NCBI GenBank assembly: GCA_903851455.1
Contig: CAINOM010000196.1
Location: 1-12,796 of the forward strand
Direction of reading: 5' to 3'
DNA: 12,796 nt
DNA from: an uncultured Bacteroidota bacterium
GTDB taxonomy: Bacteria > Bacteroidota > Bacteroidia > Chitinophagales > Chitinophagaceae
Shown: piece after piece, positions 1 to 7,419 of the stretch
How the letters are laid out: each line of letters starts with the position of its first letter
How positions within the stretch are numbered: the stretch's first letter is position 1
Notes under the pieces: model-generated
The model's database searches: none
What the model was told of the DNA's origin: nothing
The model's input: the letters and a program-made list of their open reading frames with translations, nothing else
Position numbers and translations under genes: made by a program

Positions 1-1640
1 CAGGTACACGCTTTTATAACGACCTTATAGGTACTTACACACACCAGCTCAGTAACAATTTCGGTTTAACTGCCCTTGCGGGTGAGAATACGACAATTAG
101 AAACGATGAGACTTTGGTGACATCTATCGACCCAAAGATCAGCGGCCTTGTAATACCTGGTTTTTATAGCTTCACGAATAACTCAGGCCCTATCACCGCT
201 ACAAATACAGTATCGCAATGGAAAACACAAGCGATATACGCCAGTGTTAAGCTCAATTATCAGAAAGAACTGTTCCTGGAGGTTACCGCCCGTAATGAGT
301 GGTCTAGCACGCTCGACTGGAGTAAGAACCCTTATTTTTATCCCGGCGCCAACGCTTCATGGGTATTTACGGAAAGGCTGAAAGGAGACTTTAAGGATAA
401 AGTACTTAACTACGGTAAGGTACGTGCAAGTACCGCAGGTGTGAGCCATGACGGTATACCATACGCAAATAACTCCGCTGGTTATACCCAGAGTGCCATC
501 ACTACCGGATTTGGATCAGTACAGCCTCCTTTTAATGGGGTTCCGATTTATTCTATCCGTCCTTCATTTGGAGATAAGAACCTGAAACCCGAGTTGACAA
601 GGGAGTTTGAGGTAGGTACAGATCTTTCCTTCTTTAAAGATCGTCTGAGTCTTTCGTTCACTTACTATGACGACCTGACACATGATCTCATCACAGCAGT
701 TCCCGTTCCGCCATCAACCGGCTATTCATTGAACTACATCAACGTAGGTGAGATCAGCAACAAAGGCGAGGAACTGGCCATTCGCGGTACACCGATCTCT
801 ACCAAGTACGGATTGAAATGGGACCTCTTCGCCAGCTATTCGCATAACGTGAGTGACGTAGTAAGCCTCAAGGACGGCGTTTCGCAGATCACTGTTGGTG
901 GATTTAACGGAATGGGAATTGTCGCAGCCGTGGGCCATCCTTTCGGCGCATTTTACGCCGCTGATATCAGCTATGAGCAGGACCCAACAACAAAACAGTG
1001 GCATGCGATCATAGATCCTAACTCAGGCTTACCGGTTCCGACTGCGAAGCCACAGATCAGGGGGTCTTTCCAGCCTAAATTCCAGGCTTCCTGGGGAACT
1101 GACCTGACTTACAAAGGATTGAAACTGCATGTATTGTTTACTACCAAGCAAGGCGGTTTGTTCTACAGCCAGAACAAAGAACTGATGGATTTCGTAGGTA
1201 GCTCAATTGAAAGCACTAACAACAACCGTAACGCGACTTACTGGACCAACTCAGTATACCTGCAGCCCGGTACTACAAATACCTATACACCAAATGATGC
1301 AGCGCATGGTGGTACAAAATACCTGCCTTATAACTATTGGGTAACACAGGTAGGTCAGGGCAATCTTCCGGCACAAAATCTGGTGAATGCAAGTTATGTA
1401 CGCCTGCAGGAGGCTTCTCTTGGTTACAGAATACCACAGAAATACTATGCGAAGTCACCATTTGGCGGCCTGGAAGCAGGTATCTTCGGTAACAACCTGT
1501 TGCTGTGGACAGCAAAGAGCAACAAATATGACGATCCGGAAGAGGGTACTTCAGGTGCCACTTCAAATGGACAAGGGTTTAACTTCAGCGCTACCCCTTC
1601 AGTGAGAAATTACGGTGCTTACATAAAAGTTACTTTCTAA
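1..1640 (+). CDS. SusC/RagA-type TonB-dependent receptor, C-terminal part (5' end outside window)
   Basis: The reading frame is open from base 3 to the TAA at 1638-1640, giving about 545 residues of a protein that normally has roughly 1000. Only the C-terminal part of the outer-membrane barrel is present; signal peptide, carboxypeptidase-like domain, TonB box and plug lie upstream. Sequence marks are alternating aromatic and polar strands, the family-typical stretches FLEVTARNEWSSTLD and GDKNLKPELTREFEVG, and a C-terminus ending in YIKVTF with the terminal Phe typical of outer-membrane barrels. By family knowledge, SusC proteins import substrates across the outer membrane using TonB energy, with SusD acting as a lid. 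The SusD gene follows after only 21 bases, which supports one transcription unit. The substrate cannot be told. Family assignment is firm; the full gene length is not known. Confidence 0.95.
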   Translation, partial: GTRFYNDLIGTYTHQLSNNFGLTALAGENTTIRNDETLVTSIDPKISGLVIPGFYSFTNNSGPITATNTVSQWKTQAIYASVKLNYQKELFLEVTARNEWSSTLDWSKNPYFYPGANASWVFTERLKGDFKDKVLNYGKVRASTAGVSHDGIPYANNSAGYTQSAITTGFGSVQPPFNGVPIYSIRPSFGDKNLKPELTREFEVGTDLSFFKDRLSLSFTYYDDLTHDLITAVPVPPSTGYSLNYINVGEISNKGEELAIRGTPISTKYGLKWDLFASYSHNVSDVVSLKDGVSQITVGGFNGMGIVAAVGHPFGAFYAADISYEQDPTTKQWHAIIDPNSGLPVPTAKPQIRGSFQPKFQASWGTDLTYKGLKLHVLFTTKQGGLFYSQNKELMDFVGSSIESTNNNRNATYWTNSVYLQPGTTNTYTPNDAAHGGTKYLPYNYWVTQVGQGNLPAQNLVNASYVRLQEASLGYRIPQKYYAKSPFGGLEAGIFGNNLLLWTAKSNKYDDPEEGTSGATSNGQGFNFSATPSVRNYGAYIKVTF

Positions 1641-1661
1641 ACCTCGTTTAAAACTGTTATT

Positions 1662-3263
1662 ATGTCAATAAATAAGAAAATTATCATTATAGCTGCAGCG
1701 GGCCTGACTTTTGGGGTATCATCTTGTAAGAAGTATCTTGATGTGAACTCAAATCCGAACGTAGCAAAGGTTCCTACCGTTCAGACCTTGCTGCCGGCTG
1801 CAGAGTTGTATGTAGGCAGTGCAGTGGGAATGGACCTGGAAGTTGCCGGTTCGTTTTTCGCGCAGTATTGGACACAAAGTCCTGGCGCCAGCCAATATCA
1901 CAGCTACGACCAGTATAGCCCGGGCCAGGATGCGCTTACATACGCCTGGACGAATTTGTACACAGCCAATGAGGACTTTTACCAGTTGTACAAGTTAGCA
2001 GATTCTCAGAAGCAGACAGGTTATATGGCTATTGCGCTGCTGATGCAGGCGTATACGTTCCAGCTTACTACAGACGGCTGGGGTGATGTTCCGTTTACTG
2101 CCGCGTTAAAAGGTCAGTACGCCGATGGCCACCTGGTGAATCCGAAATATGACTCGCAGTCGGTTGTCTACAACGGCATCATAGCGTTGATCGACTCTGC
2201 GAATGTATTGCTTACCAAAGCCGGCGGCAGCCCGGGCGGCGACGACCTTATCTACGGCGGTGACATGACCAAGTGGCAGGAATTCTCGAATACACTTGCC
2301 CTGCGCGTATATCTGAGACTTAGCCAGATCAACCCGACCATGGCACAGGCCGGTATTGTTGCGCTGTATTCAAACCCCGCAACTTCTGTATTTATCGGCA
2401 CACAGACAGGCGATGACGCTGTTATTAAGTATGGGTATAGCTCAGCTAATAACAATCCGCTTTTTGCGGAGGAGGTTGGTCTGCAGCAATACCAGAATTT
2501 TGTGGCCAGCAATACCTGCCTGGACACCCTGAACGGAGATAATGACCCGAGATTATTTTTATTCTATGAGCCTGTCAGCGGTACTGGTTCATTTACAGGA
2601 CTCCCGCAGGGACTGTATAATGGCATTGCATATACCGGCTATTCTTTCCCAACAGTTTATGTGGCAGGAGATGCCCAGAACCTCGGCAAAACTACATTGT
2701 TTAATTCCGGCAATGCCCCTGTTAACTTTCTTACAAGCTGGGAAAGTTACTTCCTGCAGGCAGAAGTTGTTGCAAGGGGCTGGGTAGCGTCCAGTTCTGG
2801 CTTTGCAGACGACAGCCTTTTCTATCATGGCATTATGGCAAACTACAGTTATTACAATAGTCAAATTGCCGACGCATACAATAGTTACTTCGGAGTAGAT
2901 ACAGCGCTCACAGGACATACAAGCACCTATTATGCCGACTATATGTCGGGTATCTTGGGTTCCGGCCCTGGCTACTGGACAGTTTATCCTGCAACAGGCG
3001 CCATTGCTCAAAAAATACAGTTCATCATTACCCAGAAATGGCTGGCAATGTGCGGTAACCAAGGCTTTGAGGCATGGACAGAATGGCGCCGTACAGGATA
3101 TCCTAACTGGCTTACTTATTCAGTGAGCAGCATTGTTGGTAATAACTTCCCCAAAAGGCTTTTGTATCCAACCAGTGAAAGTACAGTTAACTCCTCTTTC
3201 CCTGGTCTGAAACCGATGACTCAAAAAGTATGGTGGGATGCTCCCGGCAGTGCGGATCATTGA
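1662..3263 (+). CDS. SusD/RagB-family nutrient-binding outer-membrane lipoprotein (SusD-like_2 type)
   Basis: A 533-residue protein starts with a lipoprotein signal peptide: Lys5-Lys6, a hydrophobic run, then lipobox GVSSC with the lipidated Cys at residue 22. The mature end begins CKKYLDVNSNPN, a typical opening for the SusD-like_2 branch. Near the C-terminus, GNQGFEAWTEWRRTGYP (residues 465-481) is a hallmark of this branch. The length fits the family at about 500-550. The protein should be surface-exposed and cap the SusC channel encoded just upstream, capturing ligand and passing it on. The start is set by the signal peptide; no Shine-Dalgarno sequence is evident, which is normal in Bacteroidota. 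A lipoprotein gene follows after 41 bases without a visible terminator, so the three genes are probably co-transcribed. Substrate is unknown; RagB-like peptide uptake is as possible as glycan uptake. Confidence 0.95.
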   Translation: MSINKKIIIIAAAGLTFGVSSCKKYLDVNSNPNVAKVPTVQTLLPAAELYVGSAVGMDLEVAGSFFAQYWTQSPGASQYHSYDQYSPGQDALTYAWTNLYTANEDFYQLYKLADSQKQTGYMAIALLMQAYTFQLTTDGWGDVPFTAALKGQYADGHLVNPKYDSQSVVYNGIIALIDSANVLLTKAGGSPGGDDLIYGGDMTKWQEFSNTLALRVYLRLSQINPTMAQAGIVALYSNPATSVFIGTQTGDDAVIKYGYSSANNNPLFAEEVGLQQYQNFVASNTCLDTLNGDNDPRLFLFYEPVSGTGSFTGLPQGLYNGIAYTGYSFPTVYVAGDAQNLGKTTLFNSGNAPVNFLTSWESYFLQAEVVARGWVASSSGFADDSLFYHGIMANYSYYNSQIADAYNSYFGVDTALTGHTSTYYADYMSGILGSGPGYWTVYPATGAIAQKIQFIITQKWLAMCGNQGFEAWTEWRRTGYPNWLTYSVSSIVGNNFPKRLLYPTSESTVNSSFPGLKPMTQKVWWDAPGSADH

Positions 3264-3304
3264 TAAGTTAGGTATCTTATAATTGACAAATAAATCTCAA
3301 TAAA

Positions 3305-3970
3305 ATGAAAAAAATAATAATATTCTCTCTTTTGATGTCAGTAGGTTTTGCGTCCTGTAAGAAAGATCCGGGTAATCCATCTCTTACAGTGACGGTATCC
3401 TATCCTACAATAACTTTGACGGGAGCACAGTACTATAGCATTGCAGTAGGTGGTAATCTGCCGAGCATTGCCGCTACTGCGTATGACTCTTTTTACCGCG
3501 AATCTGATGCGGTAGTTATGGACCTTTCCTCGCTCGATGCCAGTACGCCCGGTCTGTATGCCGTTACGGCTTCTGCAACAAACAAATATGGTTTTGTAGG
3601 TAACAAAACAGTATATGTAGGTGTTACCAATGAGCCTTCAACATTTGATATTTCCGGAACCTATATCAGGTTAGCGACCGCAGGCTGCGTTGCACATGTT
3701 ACAAAAGTAGCGACAGGTATGTTTTTAACCGATAATGTGGGTGGCGTGGATATTACAGTCCCATCCACTGGTGCGGCGGTACCTGCTGTGTTCGTTGTAA
3801 CCAGCGACTCAACTATTGACTTTGGTACCCAGCTTACAAATGCAGGTACTTTATCTGCAAGTTCCGAATCTCTTACACTTGTTGCGGGTGGTGGAACCGG
3901 TACTACACTTGCTTATGCCATCAGCCTCAGTGGTTTTGGCACGTCGGTACGCACTTTCGTAAAGCAATAA
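3305..3970 (+). CDS. Small Ig-like surface lipoprotein, SusCD companion (DUF5012/BT_2262-like)
   Basis: This 221-residue protein has a short lipoprotein signal peptide (MKK, hydrophobic stretch, lipobox GFASC, Cys18 followed by KK). Residues about 33-107 read as a beta-sandwich of bacterial Ig-like type (DUF5011-like), ending in a pattern of Gly-Leu-Tyr-Ala-Val-Thr then Asn-Lys-Tyr-Gly-Phe. From about residue 113 a second beta-rich domain starts with FDISGTYIRL and contains VTKVATGMFLTDNVGG, which resembles the C-terminal domain of lipoproteins that often follow SusD-like_2 genes. I assign that by recollection of the pattern, not by search. The likely role is as an accessory surface binding protein of the SusCD transporter. 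It is the last gene of the operon: a strong terminator begins 24 bases after its stop. No catalytic motif is visible. The lipoprotein nature is secure and the family name is moderately sure. Confidence 0.85.
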   Translation: MKKIIIFSLLMSVGFASCKKDPGNPSLTVTVSYPTITLTGAQYYSIAVGGNLPSIAATAYDSFYRESDAVVMDLSSLDASTPGLYAVTASATNKYGFVGNKTVYVGVTNEPSTFDISGTYIRLATAGCVAHVTKVATGMFLTDNVGGVDITVPSTGAAVPAVFVVTSDSTIDFGTQLTNAGTLSASSESLTLVAGGGTGTTLAYAISLSGFGTSVRTFVKQ

Positions 3971-3993
3971 ATTAATTGTATAAATTTTGTTTG

Positions 3994-4027
3994 CTCCCTG
4001 CAGGTTTTCCTTGCAGGGAGTTTTTTT
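3994..4027 (+). terminator. Intrinsic terminator of the SusCD-lipoprotein operon
   Basis: The arms CTCCCTGCA (3994-4002) and TGCAGGGAG (4012-4020) pair perfectly over 9 bp and can be extended by a G-T and a G-C pair. A run of seven T residues (4021-4027) follows immediately. It lies just after the stop codon of the lipoprotein gene and before the promoter of the next gene, so it should end the nutrient-uptake operon. Confidence 0.93.
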
Positions 4028-4078
4028 GCCCAAATGCCGTTAAAACTTTTTTTAACAAATTTTCCATTTCACACCGAT

Positions 4079-4086
4079 TATATTTG
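4079..4086 (+). promoter_or_regulatory. Bacteroidota-type -7 element upstream of the beta-barrel gene
   Basis: TATATTTG matches the Bacteroidota -7 consensus TAnnTTTG exactly and ends 17 bases before the ATG at 4104, implying a short leader. No clear TTG (-33 element) is seen at the usual 19-21 base spacing, so this is a one-element call. It lies downstream of a strong terminator, where a new promoter is expected. Confidence 0.6.
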
Positions 4087-4103
4087 CGCACTAATAGTTG
4101 CTT

Positions 4104-4826
4104 ATGCGAAAGATCCTTGCCCTCGTGGCGATATTAATGATGCCCATTTCATTGCTGCACGCACAGGATGAGAAGATGAACAGCAACGCTGTGCCAAAGG
4201 CAATTGAGAAGCCTTCACGCGATTTCCTGATGCTGCAGGTAACTTATAACAACTGGCTGAAAAAGCCGGACAGCGTAAAGACTAAGCCATTTGGCTTTGG
4301 ATTTAACGGCTACCTGTGTTATGACTTCCCGATCAAGAAAACCCATCTTAGTTTTGCTGCCGGCCTTGGCGCCAGTGTTTCTGTGGTATACCTGAACCTG
4401 CAGCAGATAGCTAATTATGACACAGGCGTGGTACGTGGGTCACAGGTACGCTTTATTCCTGATCCGGACAGCGTTACGTTTAAGCGCTACAAATTTGTTA
4501 CTACTTACCTTACCGCACCGTTTGAGCTGCGCTATTTTGGCAACATGCAGAACAGGAACAAGGGTTTTAAGGCTGCTATAGGCTTACAGGTAGGTACCTT
4601 GCTCGGTGCGCATAGCAAGGCGCTTACATCGGTATCTGGTACCAACATAAAGTATAAAGTGGACACCAAGAGGTACGTGAGCCCATGGGACTTTGCCGCC
4701 ACTGCGAGAATAGGGTGGGGAAATTTCTCGATATTCGCGTCCTACAATCTTACGAATGTATTCAAAGAGAACGCAGGGCCTCCCATCACGCCTGCCTCCG
4801 CAGGTATATGCCTGACGGGTTTGTAA
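4104..4826 (+). CDS. Outer-membrane beta-barrel protein (PorT-like / OMP_b-brl family)
   Basis: I chose the ATG at 4104 over the in-frame TTG six bases upstream because it begins directly with a signal peptide: MRK, a hydrophobic stretch, and the cleavage motif LLHA-Q after residue 20. The 240-residue product has alternating-pattern beta strands rich in Gly and aromatics. It includes the segment TTYLTAPFELRYF, which resembles the conserved central strand of small Bacteroidota barrels (PorT-like proteins), and a C-terminal strand ending GICLTGL. Length and architecture fit an 8-to-10-strand barrel. No enzymatic motif is seen; structural, adhesion or transport roles are all possible. It seems monocistronic, with its own -7 element and a hairpin 25 bases after the stop. 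The barrel class is likely and the exact function is unknown. Confidence 0.85.
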   Translation: MRKILALVAILMMPISLLHAQDEKMNSNAVPKAIEKPSRDFLMLQVTYNNWLKKPDSVKTKPFGFGFNGYLCYDFPIKKTHLSFAAGLGASVSVVYLNLQQIANYDTGVVRGSQVRFIPDPDSVTFKRYKFVTTYLTAPFELRYFGNMQNRNKGFKAAIGLQVGTLLGAHSKALTSVSGTNIKYKVDTKRYVSPWDFAATARIGWGNFSIFASYNLTNVFKENAGPPITPASAGICLTGL

Positions 4827-4850
4827 ACCGCCATTTATCTTATTTTATAT

Positions 4851-4886
4851 CGCAGAGACGCAATTTGTTGCGTCTCTGTGCATTTT
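4851..4886 (+). terminator. Probable intrinsic terminator after the beta-barrel gene
   Basis: A perfect 11-bp stem, CAGAGACGCAA (4853-4863) with TTGCGTCTCTG (4868-4878), closes a TTTG loop and can extend by two outer pairs including one G-T. Only four T residues follow (4883-4886) after GCA, so the U-tract is weak, but stem stability and position right after the stop at 4826 support termination. The stem is symmetric, yet no minus-strand gene ends here. Confidence 0.75.
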
Positions 4887-4958
4887 AGGCCATTGCGCCA
4901 TAACTACCTGATCTTACTCATTTTGATGATTCCCATTCTCCTCGCACGGTTTTTACAG

Positions 4959-4989
4959 TTGTATGATAAACTTGTTTTGTGTACACTTG
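4959..4989 (+). promoter_or_regulatory. Candidate Bacteroidota promoter for the Omp85-like gene
   Basis: TTG at 4959-4961 is followed after exactly 20 bases by TACACTTG (4982-4989), one mismatch from TAnnTTTG. The spacing is ideal, but transcription would then start only about 8 bases before the TTG start codon at 5004. An alternative -7-like string, TAAACTTG (4967-4974), has no well-spaced partner. The rest of the 177-base gap between the two genes holds the terminator hairpin and nothing else that I recognise. Confidence 0.45.
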
Positions 4990-5003
4990 TCTAAAAGAAT
5001 AGA

Positions 5004-6878
5004 TTGCGGACACTTACGATCTACATAATCCTGATAGTATTGTCCGGCTTTTTGCCGGTAGCGGACGCATTCGGGCAAAAGACAAAGCTACCGGACAGTC
5101 TGAACCGGGAGAAACTACACTTTACACGCAGCAAATTTGTAAACAATCTTTTAAGGCAAGGGGTAAGCTCTGTGACGAGAACGCCCGAGTCGGGTGTAGA
5201 TGAAAGCTACCTGAACGGCAAAAGTGAAGACCCCTACCTGCCCTACCAGGGAAAGATAATCCGCCACATCTATATTAATACCTTCAACTTCGACCGTACA
5301 CTGGATGACACCAGCCGGAGGGACAATAGTTTTGCTGCAAGAGCCGGTAACCGGCTGCACAAGAGCACGCGCAAATTTGTGATCCGCGATAATCTGTTCA
5401 TTAAAGAGAATACGCCGGTAAATGCGTTTATGATGGCGGATAATGAGCGCTTCATTCGTTCGCTGGAATATATTCATGATGCGCGTATCCTTATTCTCGA
5501 TATCCCCAATAACCCGGATTCGGTGGATGTGAGCATATTCACAAAAGACCTTTTCAGTATAGGAGGCGGAGGTGCATCGAACGGGCTGAACCACATTAAC
5601 GGCAACGTATACGAGACCAATCTTGCAGGTATGGCGCAGCGCGTGGAAGTAAGCGGGCTGTATGATTACAACCGTAACCCAAACTGGGGATATGGCGCGC
5701 TATACAAGAAGGATAATGTGCTTCATTCGTTTATTGACGCTACGGTGGGTTATAGTGTGATGAGCATAAGCCCTTATACCCACGAAGAAGAGTCAGGGGA
5801 ATATCTTACACTGACAAGGCAACTGGTATCGCCCTATTCGCGGTTCGCAGGCGGGCTGACCATAAGCGAGGACCAGGCGTACAATATTTACCACAGTCCG
5901 GATAGTGTTGTGTTTCCTTACAAATACACATTGTTTGACGGGTGGGCTGGTTATAGCATAGGTATCAAGAAACTTACTGCGACCAACAATACTATACGCG
6001 ACAGGCGTTTCCTGGCCATAAGATACTACCAGCGGGATTTTTTGCAGCTGCCACAACAGGTGCTCACGCCAACCGGAACGCCGCGGTTTGATCCCATTTT
6101 CAACAGCTCACGCGCAGTGCTCGCGCAGATGACCTTCTTCCGTCAGGACTATTACAAAACACAATACATCTACGGCTTCGGCACCACCGAGGATCTTCCG
6201 TATGGTTACAATATAGCTGTGACCACAGGATGGCATGAGCAGCTGAACCTGCAGCGGCCCTATGCCGGTGTCAACGCCACCGACTATATAGCCACAGGTC
6301 AGGGCGACTTTATACAACTCTTCCTGCGAAGCGGTGGCTTCCTGTACAAGAATAAGGTGCAGGACGGCAGCTTCCTGATCGGGGCAACGGCATACAGCCG
6401 GATATTCTTTCTCAACAGCACCAAGATCAGGCAGTACATAAACCTTAGCTATACCCACCTTTACAATCGGGTGACTTATGCCCCGCTGCGCATAGACAAC
6501 TACTTCGGCCTCCGTGGTTTCCTTTCCGATTCGGCCTATGGCACACGAAGACTGAGCCTGCAGCTCGAGACTGAATTTTATCTCAAATTTAAACTCCTCG
6601 GTTTCCAGTTCGCACCATTTCCCTGGGGCGATCTCAGCCTGATAACGCCGGAAAATGGTCCCTATTCCCGTTCAGCACTATATACCAGCCTCGGCGGCGG
6701 CCTGCGAGGCCGAAATGAGAACCTGGTATTTGAAACCATAGAGCTCCGGGCTTATTTCTTCCCCGTAGCACCCAGTAATATGCGGGGTTTTAAAGTAGTG
6801 CTCAATGGCAACATCAGGTATCGCTACTCAAGCAATTACATCACTGCGCCAGATGTGGTGCAGTTGAATACACAGTGA
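5004..6878 (+). CDS. Omp85/BamA-like outer-membrane protein with a single POTRA-like domain
   Basis: This 624-residue protein begins with a signal peptide (MRT, hydrophobic run, possible cleavage after Ala22 in VADA or just after AFG). Residues about 83-182 look like one POTRA domain: a strand IIRHIYINTFNF, two helical parts including NERFIRSLEYI, then two strands, the last containing DSVDVSIFTKD. The remainder is barrel. The tripeptide Arg504-Gly505-Phe506 in YFGLRGF matches the (V/I/L)RG(F/Y) signature of the Omp85 L6 loop, followed by a family-typical strand SLQLETEFYLKF. The C-terminus runs about 15 residues past the last apparent strand. The only start compatible with the signal peptide is the TTG at 5004, because an in-frame stop lies at 4992-4994. 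BamA, by contrast, has five POTRA domains, so this is a relative, not BamA. A role in outer-membrane protein or lipid handling is inference. Confidence 0.85.
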   Translation: MRTLTIYIILIVLSGFLPVADAFGQKTKLPDSLNREKLHFTRSKFVNNLLRQGVSSVTRTPESGVDESYLNGKSEDPYLPYQGKIIRHIYINTFNFDRTLDDTSRRDNSFAARAGNRLHKSTRKFVIRDNLFIKENTPVNAFMMADNERFIRSLEYIHDARILILDIPNNPDSVDVSIFTKDLFSIGGGGASNGLNHINGNVYETNLAGMAQRVEVSGLYDYNRNPNWGYGALYKKDNVLHSFIDATVGYSVMSISPYTHEEESGEYLTLTRQLVSPYSRFAGGLTISEDQAYNIYHSPDSVVFPYKYTLFDGWAGYSIGIKKLTATNNTIRDRRFLAIRYYQRDFLQLPQQVLTPTGTPRFDPIFNSSRAVLAQMTFFRQDYYKTQYIYGFGTTEDLPYGYNIAVTTGWHEQLNLQRPYAGVNATDYIATGQGDFIQLFLRSGGFLYKNKVQDGSFLIGATAYSRIFFLNSTKIRQYINLSYTHLYNRVTYAPLRIDNYFGLRGFLSDSAYGTRRLSLQLETEFYLKFKLLGFQFAPFPWGDLSLITPENGPYSRSALYTSLGGGLRGRNENLVFETIELRAYFFPVAPSNMRGFKVVLNGNIRYRYSSNYITAPDVVQLNTQ

Positions 6879-6921
6879 TCTGAGGTAAACACGGGTGTTT
6901 CAACCTTTGCATTGTATACGG

Positions 6922-6929
6922 TATATTTG
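6922..6929 (+). promoter_or_regulatory. Candidate -7 element upstream of the toxin-antitoxin remnant
   Basis: TATATTTG fits TAnnTTTG exactly and lies 44 bases after the stop of the Omp85-like gene. The -33 position at 20-base spacing reads TTC rather than TTG. An AGGAG string at 6952-6956 lies between it and the antitoxin-like ORF. A small tight hairpin (AAACAC/GTGTTT, 6887-6900) precedes it but lacks a T tract. Confidence 0.45.
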
Positions 6930-6977
6930 TAGTAAGCAAATAAAGGGTTATAGGAGCTGTAAAGGCAATGGAAAGAA

Positions 6978-7190
6978 ATGGGGCAATATTGGGGGCGTCT
7001 CAATGCGCACCGGAAAGAAGTGGTACTCAATGGTGTTAGAACATTTGCCCATGAGGAGAATGACTGGTGGGACAATGTTGAAGACTCTGCAAAAGAGTCG
7101 ATTGAAAAAGGGCTGCAACAAGCTAAGGCCGGCAATGTCATCGCGCACGAAGATGTGATGAAAAAGTATAAGAAATGGCTATCAAAATAA
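6978..7190 (+). CDS. Antitoxin-like small protein of a type II toxin-antitoxin module
   Basis: The 70-residue ORF has a C-terminal half, from NDWWDNVEDSAKESIEKGLQ to HEDVMKKYKKWLSK, with the pattern of Bacteroidota antitoxins paired with ParE/RelE toxins: DWWD, then a helix with AKESIEKGL, then a basic helix HEDVMKKYKKWL. The N-terminal 30 residues (MGQYWGRLNAHRKEVV onward) do not look like the usual helical DNA-binding/dimerisation start of that family, and the other frames do not show it either. The gene may be truncated or its true start lost. An alternative ATG at 6968 is in another frame and hits a stop after 23 codons. The last 16 bases overlap the toxin reading frame, the usual antitoxin-first arrangement with translational coupling. 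I am fairly sure of the family for the C-terminus, less that the gene is intact. Confidence 0.65.
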   Translation: MGQYWGRLNAHRKEVVLNGVRTFAHEENDWWDNVEDSAKESIEKGLQQAKAGNVIAHEDVMKKYKKWLSK

Positions 7191-7373
7191 ACTGGTCGCC
7201 GGAAGCGGATGAAAAATTTAGTCAGAACGTTCGGTACCTGCGCGACGAATGGAGACAAGGAGGTCGAAAAATTTATTCGCCAGACACAAAAAGTTATTGA
7301 ACGTATCCCGCTTGTTCGTAGCAGACCTTTTTCTTCTATTGCATCACTTGTTACCCCGGGACCAATTGTTTAA
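7175..7373 (+). pseudogene. Frameshifted, truncated ParE/RelE-like toxin
   Basis: The frame from ATG 7175 reads MAIKINWSPEADEKF then NVRYLRDEW, a typical start of a ParE/RelE-type toxin, but continues as RQGGRK and stops at 7298-7300 after 41 residues. From base 7254 another frame reads DKEVEKFIRQTQKVIERIP, which is what should follow DEW in such toxins (usually DEWG-D-K). A loss of two G residues after TGG at 7250-7252 would explain the break. The second frame runs to a TAA at 7371-7373, giving about 66 residues in total against a usual 90-100. The expected conserved C-terminal strands are not intact; weak residual similarity may continue beyond the stop, where the same frame reads LTKTTKEYLLLL. 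The frame overlaps the antitoxin-like gene by 16 bases. A sequencing error could explain the frameshift but not the odd C-terminus as well. Confidence 0.7.
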
Positions 7374-7419
7374 CTGACAAAAACAACGAAAGAATATTTA
7401 CTTTTACTGCAACCAATTT

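Noticed and set aside
2589..3062. Long minus-strand open frame of 157 codons opposite the SusD gene
   Set aside because: It lies wholly inside a well-supported SusD coding sequence, is rich in Cys and has no family pattern; it is a shadow frame.
6883..6907. Hairpin AAACAC-GG-GTGTTT after the Omp85-like gene as a terminator
   Set aside because: The loop is very tight, the stem AT-rich and short, and no T tract follows; at best a weak structure.
6836..7258. Minus-strand frame of 140 codons over the toxin-antitoxin remnant
   Set aside because: It has no recognisable family pattern, while the plus strand shows antitoxin- and toxin-like sequence with the expected overlap.
7250..7300. Programmed frameshift joining the two toxin frames
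   Set aside because: No slippery heptamer or downstream stem-loop is seen at the junction and the C-terminus is also degraded, so decay is the simpler reading.
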